DNA from: Alphaproteobacteria bacterium
Lineage (GTDB): Bacteria; Pseudomonadota; Alphaproteobacteria; Micropepsales; Micropepsaceae
Reading direction: 5' to 3'
Length of the DNA stretch: 64,000 nucleotides
Assembly (NCBI GenBank): GCA_025350465.1
Contig: JANXXU010000006.1
Span: 124,001 to 188,000 of the forward strand
The position numbers and the translations under genes are program-made. Every line of letters starts with the position of its first letter. Positions within the stretch are counted from its first letter, which is position 1. This document shows positions 28,753 to 39,018 of this stretch, piece by piece. Under the pieces are notes generated by a model, which saw only the letters and a program-made list of their open reading frames with translations, made no database searches and was not told the origin of the DNA.

Positions 28753-29931
28753 CTATTTGACGGCCGCATCCAGCGCCGCGACTGTTCGTCCGACCGCATC
28801 GCGTTTCTCGACGAATTCATGCGCCGTTTCGCCGGCTAGCCGAGCCGCAATCTGGAATTTTTGATCGGTGTTCAAACACTCGATTGCTTCACGCAGGCGT
28901 TTGCGTTCGAGCGGCATGATGCTGATACCGACACCCAAGTCTTCGAGAAGCTTTGCCGTCCGGTCGGCTTCGCCGTGGCGGGGGCTTAGAATTTGCGGGC
29001 GGCCGGCCGCGAGGGCGGCGGCGGTCAGCCCACTCCCGGCATGCGAGAACACACAGGTCGCCAGCGGCAGCATCTCGCGCAACGATGGTGCCTCGCCATA
29101 CACGGTGACGCCGCGGCTCCTCAGGACGTTGCCTCGCGCGCCCAGAGTGCCGCGAAGGTAAACGGACGCTTGCGGCCCCAACTCCATCAGCGCTGCCGAG
29201 AGTTCGTCGATGAGCACGTAATCGTTGGCCGAGTAGGCGAAGAGACGTGGCTTTGAGGGAATTGGAGTGAGAGGTGGCAAAAACTCAAGCGGGCCCAACA
29301 CCTCGTCCTTGCGGATAGCGCGGTAGGGATCAAGTTCGGGAAACCCATAAACCGCCCGGAAGGCGCCGCGAAACGGCTCCGTGACAGTCTTCGGCGGGGT
29401 GCGACCGCGTAGCGCGAGCGCCTGTTGCATCGCCGCCAAAATCGCTGCCTGCGACCCAGGCTCGCCGGATACCGGCTTATAAGGCTCGAAGATGGTGCCG
29501 TCCGCCGGCGGCACGACAAACCCGTTGCCGACAAACGCGACGGGCAAGCGTCCAAAGGCGGCGAGAGCTGCGCCCGGCGCATGCTCGCAAATCAGCAGAT
29601 CTGGCTTGGCAACGGCGAACAAATCGTCCCAAGCTCCTATGAGCCCGCCGACATCTTGAGCCGATGAGAAGCCGTTGGCGGCGAGAATGTCGGCGTAGGT
29701 GTAAGTCGGCTTGGTGACGGCGACCGGGTTCGGCCAAAATGGGGAAGGAAGGATCGCGCAATTGAGTTCGACCAGGCTCGCGCGCGTTTGGATCGGATCT
29801 CTCAGCGCGAAGACGACAGTCCAACCTTCGTCCTTCAACGCCGCAGCGATCGCCTTGAGCGTCGGCAAATGCCCAAACCCTTCGCCGATCTCCCAGGCGA
29901 GCAGAACAGTCTTGCTGGAGCGCACAGCCAT
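28753..29931 (-). CDS. MGT/UGT-like glycosyltransferase (GT1-type)
   Basis: LLAWEIGEGFGHLPTLKAIAAAL, VFSHAGSGLTAAALAAGRPQILSPRHGEADRTAKLLEDLGVGI. Confidence 0.75.
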   Translation of the reverse strand: MAVRSSKTVLLAWEIGEGFGHLPTLKAIAAALKDEGWTVVFALRDPIQTRASLVELNCAILPSPFWPNPVAVTKPTYTYADILAANGFSSAQDVGGLIGAWDDLFAVAKPDLLICEHAPGAALAAFGRLPVAFVGNGFVVPPADGTIFEPYKPVSGEPGSQAAILAAMQQALALRGRTPPKTVTEPFRGAFRAVYGFPELDPYRAIRKDEVLGPLEFLPPLTPIPSKPRLFAYSANDYVLIDELSAALMELGPQASVYLRGTLGARGNVLRSRGVTVYGEAPSLREMLPLATCVFSHAGSGLTAAALAAGRPQILSPRHGEADRTAKLLEDLGVGISIMPLERKRLREAIECLNTDQKFQIAARLAGETAHEFVEKRDAVGRTVAALDAAVK

Positions 29932-30010
29932 GGGGCTTTGTCGGCCAAAATGGGAAAGGCGCAGGAGGCTAGTCCGCGCCTTTTGCAAACACTAGTGCGC
30001 CACTAAGCGC

Positions 30011-31414
30011 CTAATTCCCGTAGATCGCCGCCAAACGCGAGCGCTCTTGTTCGACGCTTTGAAAAAGATTGATGAGCGAAGAGTCGGGATCTTGCTTGCG
30101 GTGACGATCCTTGAGGCTGGCGTTGGAGCCGAAATAGTAGGTCAGCCCGCCCATGACGCTGTGGTAGTCGTCGTCGCCGATGACCCCTTGGACGTCGAAT
30201 GCGAGGCCCGGCAGCGCAGATAAGCCCGGCATGAATTCGGCCTGCAGGTGTCCTTGCTTGACGTTTTGGTGTCCTTGATTGTTGACGTCTTGCTGGAAGC
30301 TGCCCCCGCCCGTGATTGCAAAATTGTCGGTCGCATACCAGCGCAGATCGATCGAGCCGAACGCCTTGTCGCCCAGCTTTTCGCTGAACTGATAGCCAGC
30401 TTTGGCCAACAGAGAAATCTGTTGCATGTAGAGTTCGCCCTCTGCGCCGACCTGCTCAGCCTGGAGATCGAAATGATCTTCCTTGGCATAGGACGCAAAC
30501 AGGCCGAGCAAGTATTTGTCGGGATCGCGCGTGAAGATGTGGGCGCCTGCTCCGTAACCGGTGTCATTGTCGACGCCGAAGCCGCCCGCCTCAAGCTCGA
30601 CTCCGGTGAATTGGCCAAGCGGCGCGGTGAGGGCGGCGCCTGCAGTCCACGACGTTTGGTCGTCGGTTTGTCCGCCTGAACCGGAGAGTTTGAGATTGGT
30701 CTCCGACACGGCGGGGTCGCGCGCGACGGCTGCCGTCGTCATGCCGAAGCCGAAGAGAGCCGCCAACGTGACGGGCTTCCAAAAACGCATCGTCGCCGCA
30801 GTGAAACGGCTGGTCCAGCGCACGACCGAGCGTCCGTCCACCGCAACCAGATGTGCTTGGGGCAAGCCGAAGCCGACTCGGACCGCCGGGCAATCATCGA
30901 GACACGGCGCGAACGCCGCCCTCATGGCATCGACGACTGCGAATTCGACGTTCGCGAGTTCGGCGACTTTAATTTTTTCGCCGACAACAAGATTGGCGGC
31001 CTTCAGTGCGACATAGAAGGTGCGTAGACGTGGGGCGTAATAGAGGCCGAAGAGCTTGTCGTTCAGCGAGCTTCGAACTGTACGGCCGGCACTAACCAGG
31101 GCTTTTGCGCGGGCTACTGCCTCTGTCGGGTCATAAACGATGTCGTCGCCGCCGAAGCGCGCGACAAGCCGTTCAAGGCTGCGCGGCGCATGGAGTTGGG
31201 CGGCGTTGTGAAATCGAACACGTACCTTCTCGGCACCGGCACTGCGCACGGCATCCAAAATTTGCTGACGAACGAGCGAACGGCGCGGAGCCGCTGCAAC
31301 GTGGACCAGAAGTTCGGATTGGTTGGACCACGCAGCGGCGAAGATCGGCGCTGCGACTGCACGTAACGCGGATGCGATGAGATAGGCGCTAGGACGCCCC
31401 TCTACCCTACCCAT
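30011..31414 (-). CDS. hypothetical protein: unassigned N-terminal region followed by internal signal-peptide-like segment and predicted outer-membrane beta-barrel-like region
   Basis: Single ORF; internal MRFWKPVTLAALFGFGMTTAAVARD then alternating amphipathic strands ending GGLTYYFGSNASL. Confidence 0.55.
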   Translation of the reverse strand: MGRVEGRPSAYLIASALRAVAAPIFAAAWSNQSELLVHVAAAPRRSLVRQQILDAVRSAGAEKVRVRFHNAAQLHAPRSLERLVARFGGDDIVYDPTEAVARAKALVSAGRTVRSSLNDKLFGLYYAPRLRTFYVALKAANLVVGEKIKVAELANVEFAVVDAMRAAFAPCLDDCPAVRVGFGLPQAHLVAVDGRSVVRWTSRFTAATMRFWKPVTLAALFGFGMTTAAVARDPAVSETNLKLSGSGGQTDDQTSWTAGAALTAPLGQFTGVELEAGGFGVDNDTGYGAGAHIFTRDPDKYLLGLFASYAKEDHFDLQAEQVGAEGELYMQQISLLAKAGYQFSEKLGDKAFGSIDLRWYATDNFAITGGGSFQQDVNNQGHQNVKQGHLQAEFMPGLSALPGLAFDVQGVIGDDDYHSVMGGLTYYFGSNASLKDRHRKQDPDSSLINLFQSVEQERSRLAAIYGN

Positions 31415-32023
31415 GATCAACCCCAAATTTTATTTTTGCCTGCGTGCCAGGTTGGTACGTTGATACCACCGACAGAACGGCGACCGAATGACATTCCGAC
31501 GTGAACTTCAGTCGAGGCATCAGTTTGACTCAATTCTGTGGTCTAGTCGCAACAGACTCCGAGGTTAACCCTCAAAGTTTAATTAGATTTGCAAGAAATA
31601 GACCAAGCAGAAGATGAGTCCTTCGCGCAGTTCGCGTGTCTTTAATCATTCGCGATGCTTGCCGCGCTAATCGCCGGAGTCTCAGCCCCAGCCCAATTAT
31701 GCACGCACTATGATTTATCTCCGCGCAGTGCGCGGTCAGGTTGAAAATTGAACATCGTTCGATTTCACTTTTTCGGCTTGATCAAAAGAAAATTGAGAGC
31801 CGACCCGGCAAGTTCGAGGAATGTTTGAACGTTCATCAAAAGATGGAATAATCTATCTATACATCAGATAAAGGCGCAATAAATTTATAAATAGGTAAAG
31901 ACATTAAGAAGAGATACGAGTGATTGGGGTGATAGTTAAGAAAAAGGTAAAGTCGATACGCTTGGCGCAAAAAAGGCAAAGCATAGATTTTCCTCTTCTT
32001 AAGAGATGTTGACAAGACGCAAG

Positions 32024-33862
32024 TTATGTTTGGACCGATGCATCTTCTTCAAGTCTACTTGGTCCGATCGGGGCCACCGTTTCAAGCGGCGTTGGAATCA
32101 AGAAACCGGGAATTAGTCCACGCAGAGCGTTGCCGAACCAAACCTGACCCGAAGAGAGATCGTCGATCGTTAGAATGCGCTCTTCGACAACCGGGTTGGC
32201 GGCCTCGATCAATTCGCGCCGTAGGCAGCCATCTAGCACGCCGCACTCAAGTGGCGGCGTCAGCCACCGGCCGTCGCGCTCCACGAAAATCGTACTTCGG
32301 CTCCCCTCGGTGATGTCGCCGCGCTCATTTAGGAAGACGACCTCGTCAGTGCCCAGCGCATCGCGCAGACGCTGCCACTCGCCGTCGTAAATCTCCCGGG
32401 AACTGGTTTTGTGATGATAGATCGCTTGGCTCGAATCCGTTTGCCGGTCGGAGATCGCGAAACGCCACACCGCGCCGGGCTCGTGCAGAGCAAACGGAGA
32501 AATGGTGACTTGGGCGTCGCCCCGCGCGTCAAGTGTGAGCCTGACCCGCAGTGGTCCTTCCGCCTGCGCTACGGCGGCGACAAGCCGGTCGCGGACCAGA
32601 CGTTGATCGCAAACGAATCCGAAATAGCGGGCCGAACGAACCAACCGCGAAAGATGGCGCCGAAACAGAAAAAAACCTTCGCCGGGGCTCCATCGCAAGG
32701 TTTCGATAAGGTGAAAGGACGGCGCCGTTTCCGTGAAGAAACGAGCCTTGAGCAGGCACTCCGCAAACTCGCTGGCCGGCTCGGAGTCCCAGACGATGCC
32801 GCCGCCCACACCCATCTGGACCTTATTGCCGCGAACGGTGAGGGTACGGATGGCGACGTTGAATGCGGCACGCTGCTTGTCGACATAACCCACGGCGCCG
32901 CAATAGACGCCCCGTGGCTCACCCTCGAGCGCGCGAATGATTTCCATCGCCCGAATTTTGGGTGCGCCGGTCACAGATCCGCACGGATAGAGTGCCCGCG
33001 CGATTTCGTGCAGACCTACGCCTTCCTCAAGCTCCGCCGAAATGCCCGACGTCATCGTGTGGAAGCGCGGGTAGGTTTCCACGGTGAAAAGGTCTTCGAC
33101 CTTGACCGAACCGATTTTCGCCACGCGCGAAATGTCGTTGCGCAACAGATCGACGATCATCAAATTTTCTGCGCGCTGCTTGGGGTCGTGCTTGAGATCG
33201 AGTTTCCGCGTCGCGTCGCCGCGCCAATCCGGCGCGCGTGGACAAGTGCCCTTCATCGGCCGTGCCGTGATGCGCCCGCTCGCGACAGTGAAAAACCGCT
33301 CTGGTGAGAGCGAAACGATGTCTTCGTCCGGAAACCGCAGGAAACTCGCGGCGCCTGCACGCGAACTCTCGCGCAATCGCGCGTAAAGGCCCAACGCGTC
33401 GCCCGCCAAAGTCGCATTGAGCTTGAGTGTGAAATTGACTTGATAGACATCGCCATCGGCAATGAGCTTGCGGATGTCGTCGATTCGCGCGCCGTAGGCA
33501 TGCTCATCAAGGCTCGGTTCGATCGCCGAAAGACGAGGCGTGTCGGCGCAAAGAAATTCGTCGCGCGCGTCGGGAGTCAGCGTCTCGGATTTCGTGAACA
33601 GCGCGAAGCGGAGCAACGGTTGCTCGGTTTTCGGCACAAGGGACGCAAGGCGCGGCTCAAATACATAGCCAAGCTCATAGGCGCAGTACCCGGCCGCGAT
33701 GAGGCCGTTCGCCGCCCCTGCCTCAATTGCGTCGAACGCGGCCTCAACCCCGCTTGCATCGACGGCTTCAATCATTCGCGCCGGTTCGGTCAGAAGCCGG
33801 GCCGGACGGTCTGGCCACGTCGCATCGTCGAAAAGTGCAAAACAGTCGCCAAATGTCCGCAT
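32024..33862 (-). CDS. pabB: bifunctional aminodeoxychorismate synthase component I / aminodeoxychorismate lyase
   Basis: PabB: VYQVNFTLKLNA, SLSPERFF, ITARPMKGTCPR, ENLMIVDLLRNDISRV, PCGSVTGAPKIRAMEII; C-terminal PabC-like TSSREIYD...DEVVFLNERGDITEGSRSTIFVE. Confidence 0.93.
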   Translation of the reverse strand: MRTFGDCFALFDDATWPDRPARLLTEPARMIEAVDASGVEAAFDAIEAGAANGLIAAGYCAYELGYVFEPRLASLVPKTEQPLLRFALFTKSETLTPDARDEFLCADTPRLSAIEPSLDEHAYGARIDDIRKLIADGDVYQVNFTLKLNATLAGDALGLYARLRESSRAGAASFLRFPDEDIVSLSPERFFTVASGRITARPMKGTCPRAPDWRGDATRKLDLKHDPKQRAENLMIVDLLRNDISRVAKIGSVKVEDLFTVETYPRFHTMTSGISAELEEGVGLHEIARALYPCGSVTGAPKIRAMEIIRALEGEPRGVYCGAVGYVDKQRAAFNVAIRTLTVRGNKVQMGVGGGIVWDSEPASEFAECLLKARFFTETAPSFHLIETLRWSPGEGFFLFRRHLSRLVRSARYFGFVCDQRLVRDRLVAAVAQAEGPLRVRLTLDARGDAQVTISPFALHEPGAVWRFAISDRQTDSSQAIYHHKTSSREIYDGEWQRLRDALGTDEVVFLNERGDITEGSRSTIFVERDGRWLTPPLECGVLDGCLRRELIEAANPVVEERILTIDDLSSGQVWFGNALRGLIPGFLIPTPLETVAPIGPSRLEEDASVQT

Positions 33863-33975
33863 CGGGTCCGCGCGAAACGCCGCTTGATTGGCCGGGGGCC
33901 AGGCTTACATGCGGGGTGTATTCGAGCACGGCGGCGGGCGCTAGTCTAAGGGCGCTCACAAATTTGAGGCTTTGA

Positions 33976-34386
33976 ATGTCGCGACCCGGCCCCTTCGGAC
34001 ACCCCTATTTGCTGGGCTTCGAGGAGATCGAGCGCATGCTCGAGCGGCTCGCCAAGCAGGCCGAGGCCTATCCACCGTGCAACATCGAGGAGTTGGGCGA
34101 AGGCCATTTGCGCATCACCCTTGCCGTGGCCGGCTTTTCCAACGAGGCATTGTCGATCGTCTTGAGCGACCAGGAACTCAGCGTGCGTGGCGAGCGGCCG
34201 CAGACCGAAGAGGATCGTACCTTCCTCTACAAGGGGATCGCCGCCCGCGGCTTCCAGCGTAGTTTCATTCTGGCCCAGGGCTGGGAGGTCGAGGCCGCCC
34301 GCTTGGTGAACGGTTTGTTACGCATTGATCTCAAACGCGTGAGGCTCGCGCCGGACGTCCGCAAGATCCCGATCACCATCGGGTGA
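33976..34386 (+). CDS. Hsp20 family small heat shock protein
   Basis: LLGFEEIERMLERLAKQ...YPPCNIEELGEGHLRITLAVAGFSNEALSIVLSDQELSVRGER...FLYKGIAARGFQRSFIL. Confidence 0.93.
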   Translation: MSRPGPFGHPYLLGFEEIERMLERLAKQAEAYPPCNIEELGEGHLRITLAVAGFSNEALSIVLSDQELSVRGERPQTEEDRTFLYKGIAARGFQRSFILAQGWEVEAARLVNGLLRIDLKRVRLAPDVRKIPITIG

Positions 34387-34510
34387 GTTTCGGGTTCCTG
34401 GCCGCCGGTCGTTCCAATTTCGCCACACACTTCCCATATAACCAGCTAGCACCAAGGAACGGGCTGCCTTTTCGGGGCTTTCCGCTGGTGGCTGTAGGAA
34501 GGAGTAAACC

Positions 34511-34798
34511 ATGCAGTCGAACCAAAACGAGAACCGCAAATCGAAGGTCGCGATTCCTCCGTTGGACGCCGAAGAGATCGACCGCCTGATTGGTCGCAAC
34601 ACGGTCTATGTGCGCGAGGTCGGCGTAGACGAGCTCAAGGGCTCCGGCGTAATCGCGGTTGACGTCTTAGTACCGGCGTCGCAGAAATTCTTTGCACTTC
34701 ATCTGGCCGATGGCCGTCGCGTTGCGGTCATGGACGACCGCGACTTAGCGTTCGCCGCAGCTCGTCAGCACGATCTGGAACCGGTCAGCGTTCATTGA
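34511..34798 (+). CDS. DUF1150-like family protein
   Basis: 95 aa downstream of hsp20; strong SD (GGAAGGAG) upstream of ATG; arrangement common in alphaproteobacteria. Confidence 0.8.
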   Translation: MQSNQNENRKSKVAIPPLDAEEIDRLIGRNTVYVREVGVDELKGSGVIAVDVLVPASQKFFALHLADGRRVAVMDDRDLAFAAARQHDLEPVSVH

Positions 34799-34827
34799 CG
34801 GCCGTCGGCGTTCATTAGCGATTTTCA

Positions 34828-35295
34828 TCACGCCGCTTGATACGTTGCAGTCGGTTCGGTGAGAAGAGCATAGAGCGCGGCCTTGTCGGGCGCCGCACGC
34901 AGTTTTTCGCACATGCCGACATTGCGCATCAGGCGAGAAATGCGCGCCAACGCCTTCAAATGGTCGGCCCCCGCATCTTCCGGCGTCAACAACAAGAACA
35001 CGAGATCGACGGGTGCATCGTCGACCGCGTCGAAATCGATGGCGTCCTCGAGCCGCGCAAAGACGCCTGTTATGCGGTCGAGCTTCGGCAAACGCGCATG
35101 CGGGATCGCAACGCCGTGACCCACGCCGGTCGTCGACAGCTTCTCGCGCTCCCAAAGCGTTTCGAAGATCTTGTCCTCTTTGCCGGCGATGAGCGGCGCA
35201 GCGCGTTGCGCGAGATCGACAAGCAGTTTCTTTTTGTTGGCGGCCTTGAGCCTCTGGAAAACGCCCTGAGGAGCCAAAATGTCTGCGATATCCAT
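34828..35295 (-). CDS. ptsN: PTS IIA-like nitrogen regulatory protein
   Basis: REKLSTTGVGHGVAIPHARLPKLDRITGVFARLEDAIDFDAVDDAPVDLVFLLLTPEDAGADHLKALA. Confidence 0.95.
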   Translation of the reverse strand: MDIADILAPQGVFQRLKAANKKKLLVDLAQRAAPLIAGKEDKIFETLWEREKLSTTGVGHGVAIPHARLPKLDRITGVFARLEDAIDFDAVDDAPVDLVFLLLTPEDAGADHLKALARISRLMRNVGMCEKLRAAPDKAALYALLTEPTATYQAA

Positions 35296-35341
35296 GGCGG
35301 CTGACTACGTTGTTTCACAAAGCGGCAATTGGTACCGGCCC

Positions 35342-35923
35342 TTAGCGCTGCGCTTTTTGCAGCGCCGGGTCGATCCAACCGATATGGCCGTCTGCACGGC
35401 GATAGACCACGTTTATTTCCCCATGCGCGCTGTTGCGGAACACGAGTGCCGGTGTTTCCGCAAGATCGAGCTGCATGACGGCTTCGCCCACTGTGAGCGT
35501 GCGCAGTTCCAGCGTCGTTTCGGAAACGACAACCGGCGTAAGCGAATCGGGTTCCGCCGCGTCGTCATCTTCGCGGGCGATGACGCGCTCGCGCGCCGCG
35601 CCCACTGGCAATTCGCCGCGCGCGCCGTTGTGATGGTCGCGCAGCCGGCGCTTGTACCGACGTAGGCGCTTTTCTATGCGTTCGGCCGCGGCGTCGAAGC
35701 TGGCGTAGATATCGGGCGAGCGTCCTTGCGTGTGGAGATGCAAGCCTGAAGCAAGGTGCAGCGCGCAATCGGCGCGATATTCAAATCCGTCGCGCACGAA
35801 CGTGACCGATCCGTCAACCGTGCGGTCGAAATACTTGGCGACGGCCTGTGCCATCCGCGTCTCGACAAGCGTGCGCAAGGCGGTTCCGATGTCGATTTGT
35901 TTTCCGGTGACGTTCAACTGCAT
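35342..35923 (-). CDS. hpf: long-form ribosome hibernation promoting factor
   Basis: MQLNVTGKQIDIGTALRTLVETRM...ASFDAAAERIEKRLRRYKRRLRDHH...C-terminal MQLDLAETPALVFRNSAHGEINVVYRRADGHIGWIDP. Confidence 0.93.
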   Translation of the reverse strand: MQLNVTGKQIDIGTALRTLVETRMAQAVAKYFDRTVDGSVTFVRDGFEYRADCALHLASGLHLHTQGRSPDIYASFDAAAERIEKRLRRYKRRLRDHHNGARGELPVGAARERVIAREDDDAAEPDSLTPVVVSETTLELRTLTVGEAVMQLDLAETPALVFRNSAHGEINVVYRRADGHIGWIDPALQKAQR

Positions 35924-36039
35924 GGCTTTTCGCGTCCTGTTTGAGAGGAAACGCTTTGCGACCCCGATTCGAAAAGCGCGCTTCTCGCGAAAGGCGGCGG
36001 ACGTTTAGCCGCGACCCCTTCTCCTGTCAACGACAGGTC

Positions 36040-37560
36040 TCAGGGGGCGGCGACGCCCTCCGGCAGGCCCATTTCCTGTTTCATACGGCGGCGTTCAACT
36101 GACGAGGGAATCCGCATTGCTTCACGATATTTTGCGACTGTCCGGCGCGCAATATCGATGCCGGTTTTGCGCAAGATTTCAACAATTCTGTCGTCGGACA
36201 AGATGGCGCTCGGCTTCTCGCCTTCGATCAGCTCGCGAATATGGTAGCGTACTGCCTCGGAGGAATGGGTTTCGCCGCCCTCCGAGGAGGCGATCGACGA
36301 GGTAAAGAAATACTTGAGTTCGAAGGTTCCACGCGGCGTCGCCATGTATTTGTTGGCGGTCACGCGACTCACCGTCGATTCGTGCATGCTGATCGCTTCG
36401 GCGATGACACGCAGATTGAGTGGGCGCAAATGCGTGACGCCGTTGACGAAGAAGCCGTCCTGCTGGCGCACGATTTCCGTCGACACCTTTAGGATCGTTC
36501 GCGCTCGCTGATCGAGACTCTTGACCAGCCAATTCGCGGTGTTGAGGCAGTCGCTGAGGTAGGTCTTCGCATCCTTGCCGCGCTGAAGTGTCTGCGCGTA
36601 GTAGCGCGTATTGACGAGTACGCGCGGCAACGTATCGGAATTAAGTTCGACCTGAAAGCCGCCGGCGGAATTTTCACGCACGAAGACATCGGGCACGACG
36701 GGTTGTACCGGCTCGGCGCCGAATTTGAGGCCGGGCTTCGGGTTGAGTTGTTTGATCTCGGCGATCATGTCGGCGAGGTCTTCTGCCGAGACCTGCGCCA
36801 CCCGCATCAGCTGTGCCGCATCGCGCTTTGCCAGAAGTTCGAGATTGCCGATCACAGCCGCCATCGCGGGATCGAACCTGTTTTTCTCTTTCAGCTGCAA
36901 CGCCAAGCATTCGCTCAAGCTTCGCGCGCCGACGCCCGTCGGATCGAAACTTTGGATCGTCGTCAGCACGCGCTCGACGACGGACTCAGGCACCACCAAA
37001 TGCTGCGCCGCCATCGTGATGCCGCCGGTCAGGTAGCCTGCTTCGTCGATCAGGTCGATGAGGTAGGCACCGATTAAGCGGTCGCGTGGATCGGTGCACG
37101 CGACGTGCAGTTGCTCGCTCAAATGGTCATGCAGATTTGTCGCGCGCGCCAAGGTGGATTCCAGCGACATCGCGTCTTCGTCGTCGAAGCGGCCACCGCG
37201 CGTGTTCGCATAGGACGACGGCCCTTGGTCGTTCGAAGGCGGTGCCGCGCGATCGGCGGCGCTGTCTTCGGCATAGACGTTTTCATAGTCGGTATCGAGA
37301 TCGCGCGATGCGTCGGCCGGCGGCGCGTCTTCGCGCAGAGTGAGTGCCGCGTCGGCGCCGGCGATTGCCTCTTCTTTGCTCGCATCCTCGCGCGGGGCCG
37401 CTTCATCGCGTTCGAGCAGTGGATTCTTTTCGAGTTCCTGTTCGACGAACGCGGAGAGTTCAAGGTTCGACATTTGCAGCAGCTTGATCGCCTGCTGCAA
37501 TTGCGGCGTCATGACCAACGCTTGGCCCTGGCGGAGCTCCAATCTCTGGGTCAGCGCCAT
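36040..37560 (-). CDS. rpoN: RNA polymerase sigma-54 factor
   Basis: MALTQRLELRQGQALVMTPQLQQAIKLLQMSNLELSAFVEQELEKNPLL; RpoN-box region RRTVAKYREAMRIPSSVERRRM. Confidence 0.97.
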   Translation of the reverse strand: MALTQRLELRQGQALVMTPQLQQAIKLLQMSNLELSAFVEQELEKNPLLERDEAAPREDASKEEAIAGADAALTLREDAPPADASRDLDTDYENVYAEDSAADRAAPPSNDQGPSSYANTRGGRFDDEDAMSLESTLARATNLHDHLSEQLHVACTDPRDRLIGAYLIDLIDEAGYLTGGITMAAQHLVVPESVVERVLTTIQSFDPTGVGARSLSECLALQLKEKNRFDPAMAAVIGNLELLAKRDAAQLMRVAQVSAEDLADMIAEIKQLNPKPGLKFGAEPVQPVVPDVFVRENSAGGFQVELNSDTLPRVLVNTRYYAQTLQRGKDAKTYLSDCLNTANWLVKSLDQRARTILKVSTEIVRQQDGFFVNGVTHLRPLNLRVIAEAISMHESTVSRVTANKYMATPRGTFELKYFFTSSIASSEGGETHSSEAVRYHIRELIEGEKPSAILSDDRIVEILRKTGIDIARRTVAKYREAMRIPSSVERRRMKQEMGLPEGVAAP

Positions 37561-37573
37561 GGGTGAGCCATCC

Positions 37574-38386
37574 CTAGAGCGAGAACCGCTCGCCGAGATA
37601 GACGCGCCGCACGTCGATATTCGCGACGATTTCTTTCGGTGTGCCTTCGGTCATCACTTCGCCGTCGTGGATGATGTAGGCGCGATCGATGATGTCGAGC
37701 GTCTCGCGGACGTTGTGGTCGGTGATGAGGACGCCGATGCCGCGCTCCTTCAAGTGCTGCACCAGCTTGCGGATTTCACCGATTGCGATCGGATCGATGC
37801 CGGCGAACGGCTCGTCGAGCAGCATGAACGATGGTTGTGTCGCCAGCGCGCGGGCGATCTCGACGCGGCGCCGCTCGCCGCCGGAAAGCGCGAGCGCCGG
37901 CGCTCGCCGCAAATGCTCGATCGCAAATTCGGCCAAGAGATCGTCGACCAGCTGGCGGCGGCGCTGCCGGTCATGCTCGACCAGTTCCGCAACCGACATG
38001 ATGTTTTGCTCGACCGTCAGCCCGCGGAAAATCGACGCCTCTTGCGGCAGGTAGCCAATACCGAGCCGCGCGCGTCGATACATCGGCAACGCCGTGATGT
38101 CGTGCCCGTCGAGAAAGATCGATCCGGTGTCGACAGGGATGAGGCCGGTGATCATATAGAAACACGTGGTCTTGCCCGCGCCGTTCGGTCCCAACAATCC
38201 GACGGCTTCGCCGCGCTTCAGTTGCAGCGACACGCCGCGCACGACCGGGCGCCGGCGAAAGCTCTTGCCGATCTGATCGGCGACGAGTCCGGTTTGCTCG
38301 GCGACCAGGCGCGGTCCGCCGTACTGTCCGCTGTTGTTCGGGTCGAAGGTCATTACGCCGTTGTCGCCGTGGTACTCGTTACCCAT
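37574..38386 (-). CDS. lptB: LPS export ABC transporter ATP-binding protein
   Basis: [81 protein letters not shown]. Confidence 0.96.
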   Translation of the reverse strand: MGNEYHGDNGVMTFDPNNSGQYGGPRLVAEQTGLVADQIGKSFRRRPVVRGVSLQLKRGEAVGLLGPNGAGKTTCFYMITGLIPVDTGSIFLDGHDITALPMYRRARLGIGYLPQEASIFRGLTVEQNIMSVAELVEHDRQRRRQLVDDLLAEFAIEHLRRAPALALSGGERRRVEIARALATQPSFMLLDEPFAGIDPIAIGEIRKLVQHLKERGIGVLITDHNVRETLDIIDRAYIIHDGEVMTEGTPKEIVANIDVRRVYLGERFSL

Positions 38387-38454
38387 TGAAGTTTCTCATC
38401 AAATCGCGTTTGGCCTTAAAATTGCGTGAAGTCACAACGGGTTGCTCGCACATC

Positions 38455-39018
38455 CTAGGGTTTTGCCGGCGCTGCGGGCGCGACCGGCTTCTTCGCCGGT
38501 TCTTGCGCATTGGTTAAGGTCGGTGCGGTCAACTGTTTCGTCGGCACGAACAGACCTTCGACGCGCCCCGTTGGTGACGTAAGATTGGCTTGGCCCGACG
38601 CGAGGTTGACGACGAGGGAAGAGCCGCGCATGACGTTCTGACCGTTCGTCAACACGACTTTTCCCGTCAGCGTAACGATGCGCTTCGACACATCGTAGAC
38701 GGCGTTCGCGCCCGTTGCTTGACCTTGCGCCGACGCGACCACGACGTTGCCGTTCGCTTCGATGCGCGAAATCGTTCCTTTCTGGGCGCGGATCGCAAGC
38801 GTGTCGGAGCGCAGCCGAAGATCGCCCTGCACCACGTGCACGTTGCCCTTGTACGTTGCCGTTTCGCCGTTGATGTCGGCGACTGTTGTGTCCGCTTGGA
38901 TTGCAATCGGTTTGTCGCTGTCGCCGCCCATGCCCGAAAACGGATTCGACACGCTTGATCCGGCTGCGTTTGCGGCAATCGTTGCGACGAGAATGGCGAG
39001 GGCTGCTTTGATGATCAT
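38455..39018 (-). CDS. lptA: LPS transport periplasmic protein LptA
   Basis: PIAIQADTTVADINGETATYKGNVHVVQGDLRLRSDTL; signal peptide; position between lptC and lptB. Confidence 0.9.
   Translation of the reverse strand: MIIKAALAILVATIAANAAGSSVSNPFSGMGGDSDKPIAIQADTTVADINGETATYKGNVHVVQGDLRLRSDTLAIRAQKGTISRIEANGNVVVASAQGQATGANAVYDVSKRIVTLTGKVVLTNGQNVMRGSSLVVNLASGQANLTSPTGRVEGLFVPTKQLTAPTLTNAQEPAKKPVAPAAPAKP

Noticed and set aside
36023-36037. Short hairpin CCTGTC-AAC-GACAGG between hpf and rpoN
   Set aside because: Only a 6-bp stem without a U-tract; insufficient to call a terminator or regulatory element
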